Shown here in pieces: positions 1 to 8,392 of a stretch of DNA of 64,000 nt; position 1 is the first letter of the stretch, and every line of letters starts with the position of its first letter. The stretch spans positions 1 to 64,000 of the forward strand of contig NZ_JBHUDG010000003.1 of NCBI RefSeq assembly GCF_042678145.1. The letters run 5' to 3'. Source of the DNA: Pseudopedobacter beijingensis (GTDB lineage: Bacteria > Bacteroidota > Bacteroidia > Sphingobacteriales > Sphingobacteriaceae). The notes beneath the pieces are model-generated. The model was not told where the DNA came from. It saw only the letters and a program-made list of their open reading frames with translations, and ran no database searches. A program made the translations under genes and the position numbers.

Positions 1-633
1 TGCGACAAACACAGGAGTGATTCCCACAATATCATCTGTTAAAGAAACATTACTTAACGTGACGGTACCTTCATTTTTAACCTTAAAAGTATAGGTTATA
101 ACATTACCTAATTTAAAACCTCCTGTTGGCGCAGCACTTGCCGTTTTCACCAACGTAATCTTACTGGTTTGTACAACAGGAGTTTCTGTTGGATCATCAT
201 TGGTTGTCGCCGTTCCTGATTTATCTTCTACATCATTATTTAACGGATCTTTTGCTATTACCTTTGCCGTGTTTACTGCCTTGCCTGCATCTACATCTGT
301 TTGCTGAATGGTATAGGTTGCGGTATAAGTCCATTCTTCATCGGGACTTAATTTATTATCGCCCCCTATATCACTGGCTGCGACAAACACAGGAGTGATT
401 CCCACAATATCATCTGTTAAAGAAACATTACTTAACGTGACGGTACCTTCATTTTTAACCTTAAAAGTATAGGTTATAACATTACCTAATTTAAAACCTC
501 CTGTTGGCGCAGCACTTGCCGTTTTCACCAACGTAATCTTACTGGTTTGTACAACAGGAGTTTCTGTTGGATCATCATTGGTTGTCGCTGTTCCTGATTT
601 ATCTTCTACATCATTATTTAACGGATCTTTTGC
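1..633 (-). repeat. Near-identical 378-bp tandem repeat inside the lectin/DUF11-type gene
   Basis: Bases 1-255 and 379-633 are the same except for one substitution (c at 210, t at 588). The period of 378 bp equals 126 codons. Identity stops abruptly at about 256/634, where the two copies diverge. A third unit around 757-1006 and a fourth around 1129-1310 are clearly related but much more diverged. This pattern indicates recent duplication or gene conversion between the last two visible repeat units. Confidence 0.9.
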
Positions 634-2355
634 CTTTACCTTAGCAGTATTAACTACTTTCCCTGCATCTACATCTGTTTGTTTAATAGTATAAGTTGCG
701 GTAAATGTCATATTTGCACCAGGAGCAAGTGTTGTTGCGGCATTAAATGCCGGGCTGAATGCACTTAATCCCGGAAGATCATTATCTTCTATTCTGATGT
801 CGTTTAAGATTACGGTTCCTTCGTTCTTTACAATGAAGGAGTAGGTTATGACATCGCCCAATTTGAAACCTCCAGCTGGTGCAGTACTTGCTGTTTTCAC
901 TAGTGTGACCTTGCCAGGTTTTGCTATTTGAGTTTCTGTTGGATCATCATTATCAACATCAGTACCTGATTTATCCTCCACATTATTATTCAACGGATCT
1001 GTTGCCCTTACCTTGGCGGTATTGGCTACTTTACCTGCAGTTACATCTGTTTGTTGAATAGTATAGGTTGCGGTATAAGTCCACTCTTCATTGGGACTTA
1101 ATTTATTATCACCACCTATATCACTAGCTGCAACAAGAACAGGGTTGACACCCGTAATATCATCTGTTAACAAAACATTATCTAAGACTACTGTTCCTTC
1201 ATTTTTAACTTTGAATGTATATTCTATTGTACTTCCTAAAACATACCCCCCTACCGGAGTAGTACTTGTTACAGCCTTTACCAAAGAGATTGCCCTTATT
1301 ATCCCGGCATTAACTTCCAGATTTCTAATTTCATGAATATTTAAACTGTTACCCGTAGACGAAGCGAAACCTGCTTTCAAATTCTGTGGGATATTAACGT
1401 CATCAATAGCATAATGAACATTCTTTAAGACATCTACAGTTTTACCCAAACTTCCCACATATACCTTAACGTTAATAGTAAAGCCCGAATTTGGAATATG
1501 AGGGCTATTTTTCTCTATATCAATAATAACTTTCCTGTAATTAGCATCTGTTTGAAGTGGTCCCCTTGCATTTGTAGAAATAGAAAATCTATCACCTGCA
1601 GGAAGCAGGTAACTCGAAGCAGGTTGTCTTTCAACTCCCCCACCTCCCAAGTTATTAGTTAATCTACCATCAATAAAAGGATAAGCACCTGCTCCTGATC
1701 TTCCACCATCACCATTAGGATCAAGAGGGTCAATAGCCCCTCTTATAGCTATTACACCATTACCCTGTATCTGACCTGCTGTAATTACATTACCTAGAGC
1801 ATTTTTTATTCCTCCATTTCTATCCTCTGTTTGCGTTGCCCAATTGCCATATTCATCTAAACCTATGGCAAGGAAACCGCCATTCATTCCTGGTCCGTTC
1901 CTGGTATCACCTATACTATTAGGATTCCTGTATTGTGCATATCCTAAGGACCCACCAAACCTTCCTTGCTCAACGGGAGATATAGCTGCATCAAAAAGAA
2001 AAAAAGAAATACCGTCTGCACCGGGAGCGTTATTTGTGACTGTAGTGCCGTGACTAAAGTATTCAAATTCTACAGTTATACCTTTTTCAGAAGGGAAAGG
2101 CGTATCTATATATGCATACCCTGTTTGAGTATTAACTGCATTGGTTAAACGGAGATAACCATCATTAACAGGGTCACCACCTACAACTCCACTTGTAAGA
2201 TAAGCAGAAGGACTTCCGCCCAAAACTATCCCAGTTGCATCGCTTTTCTTAAAACTATTTACATACGGAAATTGCGCATACGAACTTATGCTTAATAGCA
2301 TAGCGCATATTAACAACATACTAAATCGTAACTTTTGTATCATTTTCATATTCAT
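1..2355 (-). CDS. Secreted lectin-like protein with tandem DUF11-type repeats (3' end beyond window)
   Basis: This is an open frame of 785 codons without a stop that runs off the left edge, so the C-terminus is missing. The N-terminus (start at 2355; ATGs two and four codons further in are alternatives) is a signal peptide ending SSYAQ. Residues of about 30-330 look like an L-type (legume-like) lectin domain: PYVNSF near the start, then DGISFFLFDA and GGFLAIGLDEYGNW. From about residue 345 there are tandem units of 124-126 residues with the DUF11/conserved-repeat signature FKVKNEGT, LTDDI, WTYTATYTIQQTDV and a D-D-P-T-E linker. Three complete units and part of a fourth are visible. The likely role is a cell-surface adhesin or a T9SS-exported protein, but the part that would carry a sorting tail is out of view. 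Function is inferred from domain resemblance only. Confidence 0.85.
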   Translation of the reverse strand, partial: MNMKMIQKLRFSMLLICAMLLSISSYAQFPYVNSFKKSDATGIVLGGSPSAYLTSGVVGGDPVNDGYLRLTNAVNTQTGYAYIDTPFPSEKGITVEFEYFSHGTTVTNNAPGADGISFFLFDAAISPVEQGRFGGSLGYAQYRNPNSIGDTRNGPGMNGGFLAIGLDEYGNWATQTEDRNGGIKNALGNVITAGQIQGNGVIAIRGAIDPLDPNGDGGRSGAGAYPFIDGRLTNNLGGGGVERQPASSYLLPAGDRFSISTNARGPLQTDANYRKVIIDIEKNSPHIPNSGFTINVKVYVGSLGKTVDVLKNVHYAIDDVNIPQNLKAGFASSTGNSLNIHEIRNLEVNAGIIRAISLVKAVTSTTPVGGYVLGSTIEYTFKVKNEGTVVLDNVLLTDDITGVNPVLVAASDIGGDNKLSPNEEWTYTATYTIQQTDVTAGKVANTAKVRATDPLNNNVEDKSGTDVDNDDPTETQIAKPGKVTLVKTASTAPAGGFKLGDVITYSFIVKNEGTVILNDIRIEDNDLPGLSAFSPAFNAATTLAPGANMTFTATYTIKQTDVDAGKVVNTAKVKAKDPLNNDVEDKSGTATTNDDPTETPVVQTSKITLVKTASAAPTGGFKLGNVITYTFKVKNEGTVTLSNVSLTDDIVGITPVFVAASDIGGDNKLSPDEEWTYTATYTIQQTDVDAGKAVNTAKVIAKDPLNNDVEDKSGTATTNDDPTETPVVQTSKITLVKTASAAPTGGFKLGNVITYTFKVKNEGTVTLSNVSLTDDIVGITPVFVA

Positions 2356-2675
2356 TAATGATTTTAAAATTCTCAGCATTAACTGAATAGCAAATTTGCC
2401 TATTCAACAGACTTAAACATGTATCATTTACGTGGGATGTACGACATATAAAGTGGGACAACAACCTATATAACACTGTTTTTCAAAAAGATACTTCAGG
2501 AGTGTTCATTAACTAAAAAAGGAGGATATGAAGCATAATTTACAGACTATTTTATACCCACCGTCGACAGGATTACAAAAGTTTATGGGTATTTTAAATT
2601 ATAAAAAGTCTAGCTAAATTTTAGTAGAGAAAAGAAAACATAAAAAATGATTTTCTATTCATAAAGGTATTGACT
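2356..2675. other. Intergenic region upstream of the lectin gene
   Basis: This stretch must hold the promoter of the lectin-like gene. I see no good TAnnTTTG -7 element in the right orientation. The only visible structure is a direct repeat GTGGGA at 2433-2438 and 2453-2458. I see no RNA gene and no coding potential here. Confidence 0.5.
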
Positions 2676-3779
2676 CTATTGATGTTCAGTCCTAAATTCG
2701 GAGGGTGTGCACCCCATTGAAGTTTTGAAATATCTATTGAATGAAGCTTTTGAATTAAAACCACTTTCTTCTGCAATAGCTTCTATGGTTAATTCACATT
2801 CAGGGTCTGCCAGTAATTTACAAGAAAATTCTATCCGTAAATCATTGGTATAATTATAAAAACTTTTACCTAGGTACTGCGTAAACATTTGCGTTACATG
2901 ATGTTTAGGCACTTTCATCCTCTTTGCCAATAACGATAATGACAAATCTTTATTCAGATATAGTTTCTCTTTTTCCATAATCTCATGTAGTTTTTCATGA
3001 TAACTAAGAAAAATATCTGCGGTTAAAGTCGATTTCTGATAAGGCTGTAGCTCTGCCTGCATATTCTCGTTTTTATTTTCAGGTGCATTTATCTTTATCC
3101 TCAATTGCCCAATTAATCTGTTTAACCTGAACTGAAAGATAAAAGCTACGGAAATTAACATAATGGAGTAAACAATAATACTGGGAATATTAGAATTATT
3201 CACTCCCTGCTCTCCTAAAGTTTCGGTATAAACAATAATTAAAAACAGCAGGGCTACCATAATCATCAACACAGACAAGATGGAGAAAAAGTTTACAACA
3301 TCTTTATATTTTACAATATCAACATTCCCCATTTGCCAAATACCCCATAATACATAGGCAATCATAGAAAGAGGCACAGTTATGTGCAATATTAAGATAT
3401 AAAACTCGCCTATTCCACTATATATTACGGAGTTTATCAACAGATATGAGTAAACCAAAAATGCAAAAACAGCTGGCAATAAATGCAGTAAAATTGTGCG
3501 AAACATGAGTTCCCGCTGTAACATCATTGAAAGACCAAAGTATATAAAAGGGCCATAGATGAGAGCATAGGGGGCGGTTTCCCTTAAATAAACGTTAGCC
3601 GATAAAAAAAAAATCACCAAAAAAGCATGAGATACCTGTACCAATACTGTCACCATAAATACACCTACCAGTTTATCTACTGTACTTAAGGTCCCCTTAA
3701 GGTTCTTTGAAAGCTTGATAAGCGTATAAAGGGCGGTAGCCGACAGTATAACGATACTTATCAGCACTATTCTCAGCAT
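2676..3779 (-). CDS. Membrane-anchored AraC-family regulator, copy 2
   Basis: The protein has 367 residues. Roughly the first 220 form six or seven hydrophobic segments, starting with LRIVLISIVILSATALYTLI. The last 100 carry an AraC-type double helix-turn-helix: LSLSLLAKRMKVPKHHVTQMF is the first HTH and IEAIAEESGFNSKASFNRYF with GCTPSEFR the second. This 7TM-plus-AraC architecture is common in Bacteroidota and suggests a sensor in the inner membrane that regulates transcription directly. Its start overlaps the end of the upstream paralogue by 7 bp, so the two are co-transcribed. The ligand is unknown. The next gene downstream is the secreted lectin-like protein, which could be a target, but that is only inference. 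Confidence 0.85.
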   Translation of the reverse strand: MLRIVLISIVILSATALYTLIKLSKNLKGTLSTVDKLVGVFMVTVLVQVSHAFLVIFFLSANVYLRETAPYALIYGPFIYFGLSMMLQRELMFRTILLHLLPAVFAFLVYSYLLINSVIYSGIGEFYILILHITVPLSMIAYVLWGIWQMGNVDIVKYKDVVNFFSILSVLMIMVALLFLIIVYTETLGEQGVNNSNIPSIIVYSIMLISVAFIFQFRLNRLIGQLRIKINAPENKNENMQAELQPYQKSTLTADIFLSYHEKLHEIMEKEKLYLNKDLSLSLLAKRMKVPKHHVTQMFTQYLGKSFYNYTNDLRIEFSCKLLADPECELTIEAIAEESGFNSKASFNRYFKTSMGCTPSEFRTEHQ

Positions 3780-4876
3780 GTTGCAACTTTATATATTTTT
3801 GGTTTCAACAATAGCCTATACTCAGAGGGTGAATACCCTGTAATCTCTTTAAAGTATTTATTGAAAGATGTTTTGGAGCTAAAACCACATTCATAAGCCA
3901 ATGCTTCTATGGTTATATTATCTTCTTTATTTATACACTCTAAAGCATAACGTATTCTATATTCGGCAATAAGTTGATAAAAGTTTTTCCGAAGATATAC
4001 ATTAAATAATTGAGAAAAATGATGCTTATATATACCTGTTTCTCTGGACAAAACATCCAAAGATATTCCCGGATTCAGATATATATTAGTATTATCCAAA
4101 ACAGACATCACCTTATGAGCATATTCCTTCAGAACATCTTCCCCCAGAACACATTTCTGGTAACGAAAAGAATCTGCTGCTGCCATATCCGAAACAGAGT
4201 TAACCATAACATCATTCACTATTCTTTTCTTCTGTTGAAAGGAGGCTTTAGCAGCTATATAAGATCTGATTAAATAAAAAACGATTAAAGCACTACTGGC
4301 TACCAATAAAGCATAAACCAACAAGCGGATATCAAAACCCAGCACCATTGATTTATATATAACCATACTTAAAAAGAGGATAAAAGCAGCATTGAGTATA
4401 CAAACCACATTTAATTGCATAATAAGCATGCTTACTCTGGAAGACAAACTTCCTCCCGGTCGTTTTTGCTGAACATATACTATTATGGGATAAACAGTTA
4501 ATGATAAAAATGTTATCACAAAATAGGTCAGGTAATATAATAAGGCATATCCTTCTATTGAAACACGAACATCATATACTTGTAGAACCAATAAGTAGGA
4601 TATTGTAAACAACAAAAACGGAATAAAATGCAGACTTTTCTTTAGGGATGTGATTTGCGTTTTTTGATGAGAGTTACTAGCCAAAAACAAAAACGGTCCG
4701 TACAGCAACGAAACGGGTATACCTAATTGAAAATAAATGCAAAAGCCATGCATTACTGACATAAACAATATAGCCAGTAAATAATTGTTAAAATTGGGTT
4801 TTTCTTTAATCGCCATCAAAACATACCCAATTACAACTACGCTTAATACAATATTCCAAAGTATATACTCAGTCAT
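3773..4876 (-). CDS. Membrane-anchored AraC-family regulator, copy 1
   Basis: This 367-residue protein has exactly the same length as its downstream paralogue. About 220 N-terminal residues form hydrophobic segments (IVLSVVVIGYVLMAI and others), followed by a linker. The C-terminal AraC domain carries ISLDVLSRETGIYKHHFSQLF as first HTH and ITIEALAYECGFSSKTSFNKYF with GYSPSEYR as second HTH. The two copies share the same layout but are strongly diverged in the membrane part, which suggests an old tandem duplication with different sensory input. It is the first gene of the pair; 324 bp of noncoding DNA lie upstream. The regulated genes cannot be read from the sequence. Confidence 0.85.
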   Translation of the reverse strand: MTEYILWNIVLSVVVIGYVLMAIKEKPNFNNYLLAILFMSVMHGFCIYFQLGIPVSLLYGPFLFLASNSHQKTQITSLKKSLHFIPFLLFTISYLLVLQVYDVRVSIEGYALLYYLTYFVITFLSLTVYPIIVYVQQKRPGGSLSSRVSMLIMQLNVVCILNAAFILFLSMVIYKSMVLGFDIRLLVYALLVASSALIVFYLIRSYIAAKASFQQKKRIVNDVMVNSVSDMAAADSFRYQKCVLGEDVLKEYAHKVMSVLDNTNIYLNPGISLDVLSRETGIYKHHFSQLFNVYLRKNFYQLIAEYRIRYALECINKEDNITIEALAYECGFSSKTSFNKYFKEITGYSPSEYRLLLKPKIYKVATC

Positions 4877-5200
4877 AAAAGTGCTGTAAAATATGCTCTA
4901 AATATTTCAGGGCATTCTTTAATACACACATTCTCTTTCATTATAATTTTGGTCAAATAAAAAGAATACGCAACCATTAGATATTAATAATCATTCCATA
5001 ATTGAGGATGATGAAACCACAAGCACTATAACATGGCTTAGGATGCGGTTTTAAGGTTTAACCCTTTATAATGGGACTGAGATATTTTTATAACCAGGAG
5101 AAAAAAACACAACAATAGCAGGAAAAAATTCCCCAACCATATCTTTTTTTAGTATAAAACATAAAAAACTTAGGAATCATAAAGCCATATTAGTCCATCG
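4877..5200. other. Intergenic region between AraC pair and ABC operon
   Basis: The region contains the 5' flank of the AraC pair and the 3' flank of the ABC-exporter operon. I found no coding frame, strong hairpin or consensus promoter that I would defend. Confidence 0.4.
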
Positions 5201-5638
5201 TCATTTTTTTAAGCGCGTTTTTTGTAATTGGAACGACGCTCCATCCAGCTCTTTGTTTATTTTAAGTGTGCCTTCCACCACTATAGGTTTTGTAGTGTAC
5301 TTAATAGGCTCCTCCATAAAAACCTCCACCATTTCAGGAATATCCCCTTCTCCACAAAACTGACATTGTGCAATGGGCAAAACCGATAATAGAAAAGTTT
5401 TATGCATGGTTCCTGTTTTTATGGGGACTATATACCCAGAAAGATATATCTGTTTTTGATCCAAAGCACTAAGAGGAGCAGGATAATAAGGTTCATACGA
5501 ACCGGAACTTGCTTTTTTGATGGTACGGGTATTAAGAATTTCCCAGTATTTATTCATCATAGGCGTATGATCCGGAGCTTGTGCCAACAGCACATTTCCA
5601 TAAAAAAACAAAAACAGCGATAGTATAACCTTCTTCAT
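5201..5638 (-). CDS. Periplasmic CxxC protein (DUF3299-like) of ABC exporter operon
   Basis: This 145-residue protein has a cleavable signal peptide ending VLLAQA. The mature part has the pattern typical of DUF3299-like proteins: a hydrophobic strand with LSGYIVPIK, then FLLSVLPIAQCQFCGEGDIPE, in which CQFC could bind a metal or thiol, and a closing beta region VVEGTLKINK. Its ATG overlaps the permease stop as ATGA, so translation is coupled to the ABC transporter. A partner or substrate-side component of that transporter is the most likely role. From general knowledge, comparable protein/ABC clusters have been linked to metal handling in other bacteria. The exact family should be confirmed by profile search. 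Confidence 0.65.
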   Translation of the reverse strand: MKKVILSLFLFFYGNVLLAQAPDHTPMMNKYWEILNTRTIKKASSGSYEPYYPAPLSALDQKQIYLSGYIVPIKTGTMHKTFLLSVLPIAQCQFCGEGDIPEMVEVFMEEPIKYTTKPIVVEGTLKINKELDGASFQLQKTRLKK

Positions 5639-6855
5639 TTTTCTGATAATATTTTTGAGATATCTGACCGATAAGCCTTTAAAGCCGGAAAAACAGCAGC
5701 CAATATTCCTATTATAAAACTAATTAGTAAAAGATAAATTTCTTCTTTTAGAAAAACAAAACCTGTAAAAACATTTTGTCCCTCTTCTAAAGAACTTCCC
5801 AAACATTGGACCATAATATGTCCCATAATCATTCCTATTGCAGCCCCCACGGTCACCAATAATATACCCTCCAGAATAATCAGTAAAAAGACTTTTGAAC
5901 GGGAAGCGCCTAAAGTTCGCATTAATACCAGATCTGGCTTTCTGCTTCGTAAAGAAACATACAAATTGATAAAAACACTTAATACTGAAATAAAAATAAT
6001 CATATAAGCCAACCAGCTAAAAGCTTCTACACCTACACCCACTATAGAAAACAACCGGGCACTTTCCATTGCCGGTGATGCTATCTGCATACTGGTATTG
6101 TCGTTTACGTATTTAGGAAAAGTGACTATAGAAACCGGCGATTTATACTGTATCAGCATAGATGTGATTTCTTTTCCTTCCATTGCATGTTCTTCAGCAT
6201 GTCCATCATGATCATGGTTGTGGTGATCGTCGTCTTCTCCTATACCATGCATTAACCAGATACTTTCAATATTTGTAAGAACCAGATGATCCACTACATT
6301 ATTTTGTTGTTTTAAAATACCAGCTACTCTATACGGATGCTCTTCATGTACATCATCTGCAGAACTTAACCCATGAGACCCGTGGATGGTATCTCCCACC
6401 TTAATCCCCTTCTTTTTTGCGATATCGGCACCAATAGTAACTTCAAAATCTTTATTCCAAAAATCACCTTCTTGTAATTCCAAATTATACAGGTTTACAA
6501 AATTTTCATTGGTTCCTGCAATACGGTAACCCGAAAAATTATCGCCTAATGCCAGCGGTACCCAAAGCTTTACTTTTGGACTGCTGGCCACTTTGTAAGC
6601 TTCTTCATAAGAAATATTACCTGTTGGAAAATCAACATAGTAAATACTGCTTAAAATTAATTGCATAGGGCTTCCTTTAGCCCCCAAAACCGCATCTATT
6701 CCTTTTGCATTTTTTTCCAGATTATTGGAAAATTGATTGGACAACAATAGCAAAGCGGTAATAATTGCCACGCCAAAACCAACAAGAATGAGGCTCAACA
6801 AAGAGCTTAACCATTTTTCTTTTATTGCTTTAAGCGCTAAATAAAAAACACTCAT
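5635..6855 (-). CDS. FtsX/MacB-like ABC transporter permease with His-rich loop
   Basis: The 406-residue protein has one N-terminal transmembrane helix (about 17-40), a large periplasmic domain (about 41-265), and three C-terminal helices. This is the MacB_PCD plus FtsX layout of type VII ABC proteins (LolCE/MacB). The C-terminal segment contains LRSRKPDLVLMRTLGASR, the usual FtsX cytoplasmic motif. The unusual feature is a His/Asp-rich stretch at residues 203-223 (IGEDDDHHNHDHDGHAEEH), which would face the periplasm and could bind Zn or another divalent metal. The gene overlaps its ATPase by 4 bp and its CxxC partner by 4 bp, both as ATGA. Confidence 0.85.
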   Translation of the reverse strand: MSVFYLALKAIKEKWLSSLLSLILVGFGVAIITALLLLSNQFSNNLEKNAKGIDAVLGAKGSPMQLILSSIYYVDFPTGNISYEEAYKVASSPKVKLWVPLALGDNFSGYRIAGTNENFVNLYNLELQEGDFWNKDFEVTIGADIAKKKGIKVGDTIHGSHGLSSADDVHEEHPYRVAGILKQQNNVVDHLVLTNIESIWLMHGIGEDDDHHNHDHDGHAEEHAMEGKEITSMLIQYKSPVSIVTFPKYVNDNTSMQIASPAMESARLFSIVGVGVEAFSWLAYMIIFISVLSVFINLYVSLRSRKPDLVLMRTLGASRSKVFLLIILEGILLVTVGAAIGMIMGHIMVQCLGSSLEEGQNVFTGFVFLKEEIYLLLISFIIGILAAVFPALKAYRSDISKILSEK

Positions 6856-7496
6856 GGGGCAACCTCTCCTTCCAGACTGTAAATATTTGAAATTAAATCT
6901 TTCACTCGCTTATCATGTGTAGCAACTATTAAACTTGCCTGTTCGGCTTCAGATTGTTCTATTAATAAAGAAAGTACTTTATCTGTGTTTTTATCGTCTA
7001 AACTAGACGTAGGCTCATCTGCAATAATATAATTGGGTTTATTTAATATTGCTCTGGCTATAGATAAGCGTTGTAACTGTCCTACACTTAAACTATTCGG
7101 ATATTCATCTTTTTTATCCAGAATTGCCAAACGGTTTAATACCTCATTTATTCTTATCTTATCTATCGTCTGATTGGCAAGTGATTGCGTTAACTTAAGA
7201 TTTTCGGTAACTGTAAGACTGGTTAAAAAATGTGGACGTTGAAATACGATTCCTATTCTTTCTGCCCTAAACTTATCTCTTTGCGCTTCTTTCAATCCAT
7301 AGATATCTACATCATCAATCCATACTGTACCTCCAGTTGGACGCAAAAGTCCTGTCATAATGTTAATCAAAGTAGATTTTCCGCTACCAGATTCACCCAA
7401 TATCAGATAATTATGGTTTCGGGTAAACTCTCCTTCTTTAAAACCAATCGTTAAATTTTCAGAATAGGTATGCGAAATATTCTTCAAAGCTATCAT
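6852..7496 (-). CDS. ABC transporter ATP-binding protein
   Basis: This is a 214-residue ATPase of the LolD/MacB class. Walker A is GESGSGKST (residues 34-42), the signature is SVGQLQR (137-143, with V in place of the usual second G), Walker B is YIIADEP (156-162) and the H-loop His is at 194. It is the first gene of a three-gene unit with ATGA overlaps, followed by the permease and the CxxC periplasmic protein. Such transporters use ATP in the cytoplasm to drive movements of the periplasmic domain rather than classical import. The substrate is unknown; the permease's His-rich loop hints at metal. Confidence 0.88.
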   Translation of the reverse strand: MIALKNISHTYSENLTIGFKEGEFTRNHNYLILGESGSGKSTLINIMTGLLRPTGGTVWIDDVDIYGLKEAQRDKFRAERIGIVFQRPHFLTSLTVTENLKLTQSLANQTIDKIRINEVLNRLAILDKKDEYPNSLSVGQLQRLSIARAILNKPNYIIADEPTSSLDDKNTDKVLSLLIEQSEAEQASLIVATHDKRVKDLISNIYSLEGEVAP

Positions 7497-7854
7497 ACCC
7501 CTAAAATACGTTTTTATATAAAATCAGCGGATAAAAACTAAAAAGCACTACTTCATTTGACTTTTCATCAAGGTATATCATAGCTTATAATTCGGTTCTC
7601 CCTATCCATTCTACTCATGCCACACATCACAATTATTCAAATTTCTGCTTACATACTCAACAATCTGTAGAAACATTCCACAAATACAGAAACACACCAC
7701 AAACACACAAACAACTAATAATCAACATATTAGACAAAACAAATCTTCTTGGCACCATTGTGTTATATACTTTGGCATACTTCAACTGTTAAACACAGCA
7801 ACAAGTAGTAAAATAAAATAATTGGTTAGTATAAAAATTTAAAATTTTAGAATT
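7497..7854. other. Divergent intergenic region
   Basis: The 358 bp separate the ABC operon (left) from the small secreted protein gene (right) and must contain promoters for both. On the plus strand TTGG at 7749-7752 and TATACTTTG at 7766-7774 resemble a Bacteroidota promoter, but the -7 box is one base off the TAnnTTTG spacing. No coding frame or RNA gene is apparent. Confidence 0.4.
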
Positions 7855-8289
7855 ATGAAAAATTTCATTTTAACAGCAGCAGCCCTAGCATTTGCAGGAA
7901 TTACAATGACAGAAGCAAAAACTATTTCTAACAATAATTTTTCTTTGCAAGACACAGTAAAAAAAGATACAGTAACTACCCCTGCAGATACCACGAAGAA
8001 AGAAGCAGGTTTTGCTTACGCAAATGAGCAAGAGCCTACAACTTCAAATGCAGAAGCTACACAAGAACAAGCACCTGCTGCAGACAATCAGGATAGAAAA
8101 GAAGTAAAGTTAGATGAATTACCTGATGCAGTTAAACAAACACTTACTGCAGACATCTTTAAAGAGTGGATTCCTCAAACAGCATATGTAGTAAATGCTA
8201 ATGGTAGCGAGCACTATTTGATTGAAGTTAAAAAAGGTGAAGAGCTAAGAAGTATCAAAATTGGTACGGATGGTAAAGTAGTAAACTAA
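7855..8289 (+). CDS. Small secreted protein, low-complexity linker plus C-terminal domain
   Basis: This 144-residue protein has a signal peptide (MKNFILTAAALAFAGITMTEA). A low-complexity linker rich in D, T, K and A follows (DTVKKDTVTTPADTTKKE, then many Q/A/E). A conserved-looking C-terminal domain covers about 80-144, with LDELPDAVKQTL, WIPQTAYVV and IKIGTDGKVV. This part resembles PepSY-like/beta-lactamase-inhibitor-like small periplasmic domains in Bacteroidota. The gene is monocistronic: it has its own upstream region and a strong terminator 45 bp downstream. Function is unknown. Confidence 0.75.
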   Translation: MKNFILTAAALAFAGITMTEAKTISNNNFSLQDTVKKDTVTTPADTTKKEAGFAYANEQEPTTSNAEATQEQAPAADNQDRKEVKLDELPDAVKQTLTADIFKEWIPQTAYVVNANGSEHYLIEVKKGEELRSIKIGTDGKVVN

Positions 8290-8333
8290 CTTTCACTACA
8301 AAAACACATCATAAACAATTAAACTATACCTTA

Positions 8334-8367
8334 CAAAAGCCGGATTTCGTCCGGCTTTTGTATTTTT
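8334..8367 (+). terminator. Rho-independent terminator after the small secreted protein gene
   Basis: A perfect 10-bp stem (CAAAAGCCGG at 8334-8343 with CCGGCTTTTG at 8351-8360) encloses a 7-nt loop and is followed by TATTTTT. It lies between the secreted-protein gene and the response regulator and should uncouple them. Confidence 0.9.
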
Positions 8368-8392
8368 GCATTGTTCCCTTTTAAGTCAACGT

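Noticed and set aside
1..1310. CRISPR-like array
   Set aside because: The repeats are 372-378 bp long, in coding phase and without short spacers; they are protein repeats.
1091..2148. Several plus-strand open frames over the lectin gene
   Set aside because: They are antisense to a much longer open frame with clear domains and a signal peptide; composition is that of a shadow frame.
2433..2458. Direct repeat GTGGGA as regulator site upstream of the lectin gene
   Set aside because: Six-base repeats are common by chance and no regulator or promoter supports it.
8366..8392. TTG-started nine-residue N-terminal extension of the response regulator
   Set aside because: It starts in the terminator tail and adds residues foreign to receiver domains; the ATG at 8393 gives the standard KKILIVEDD start.
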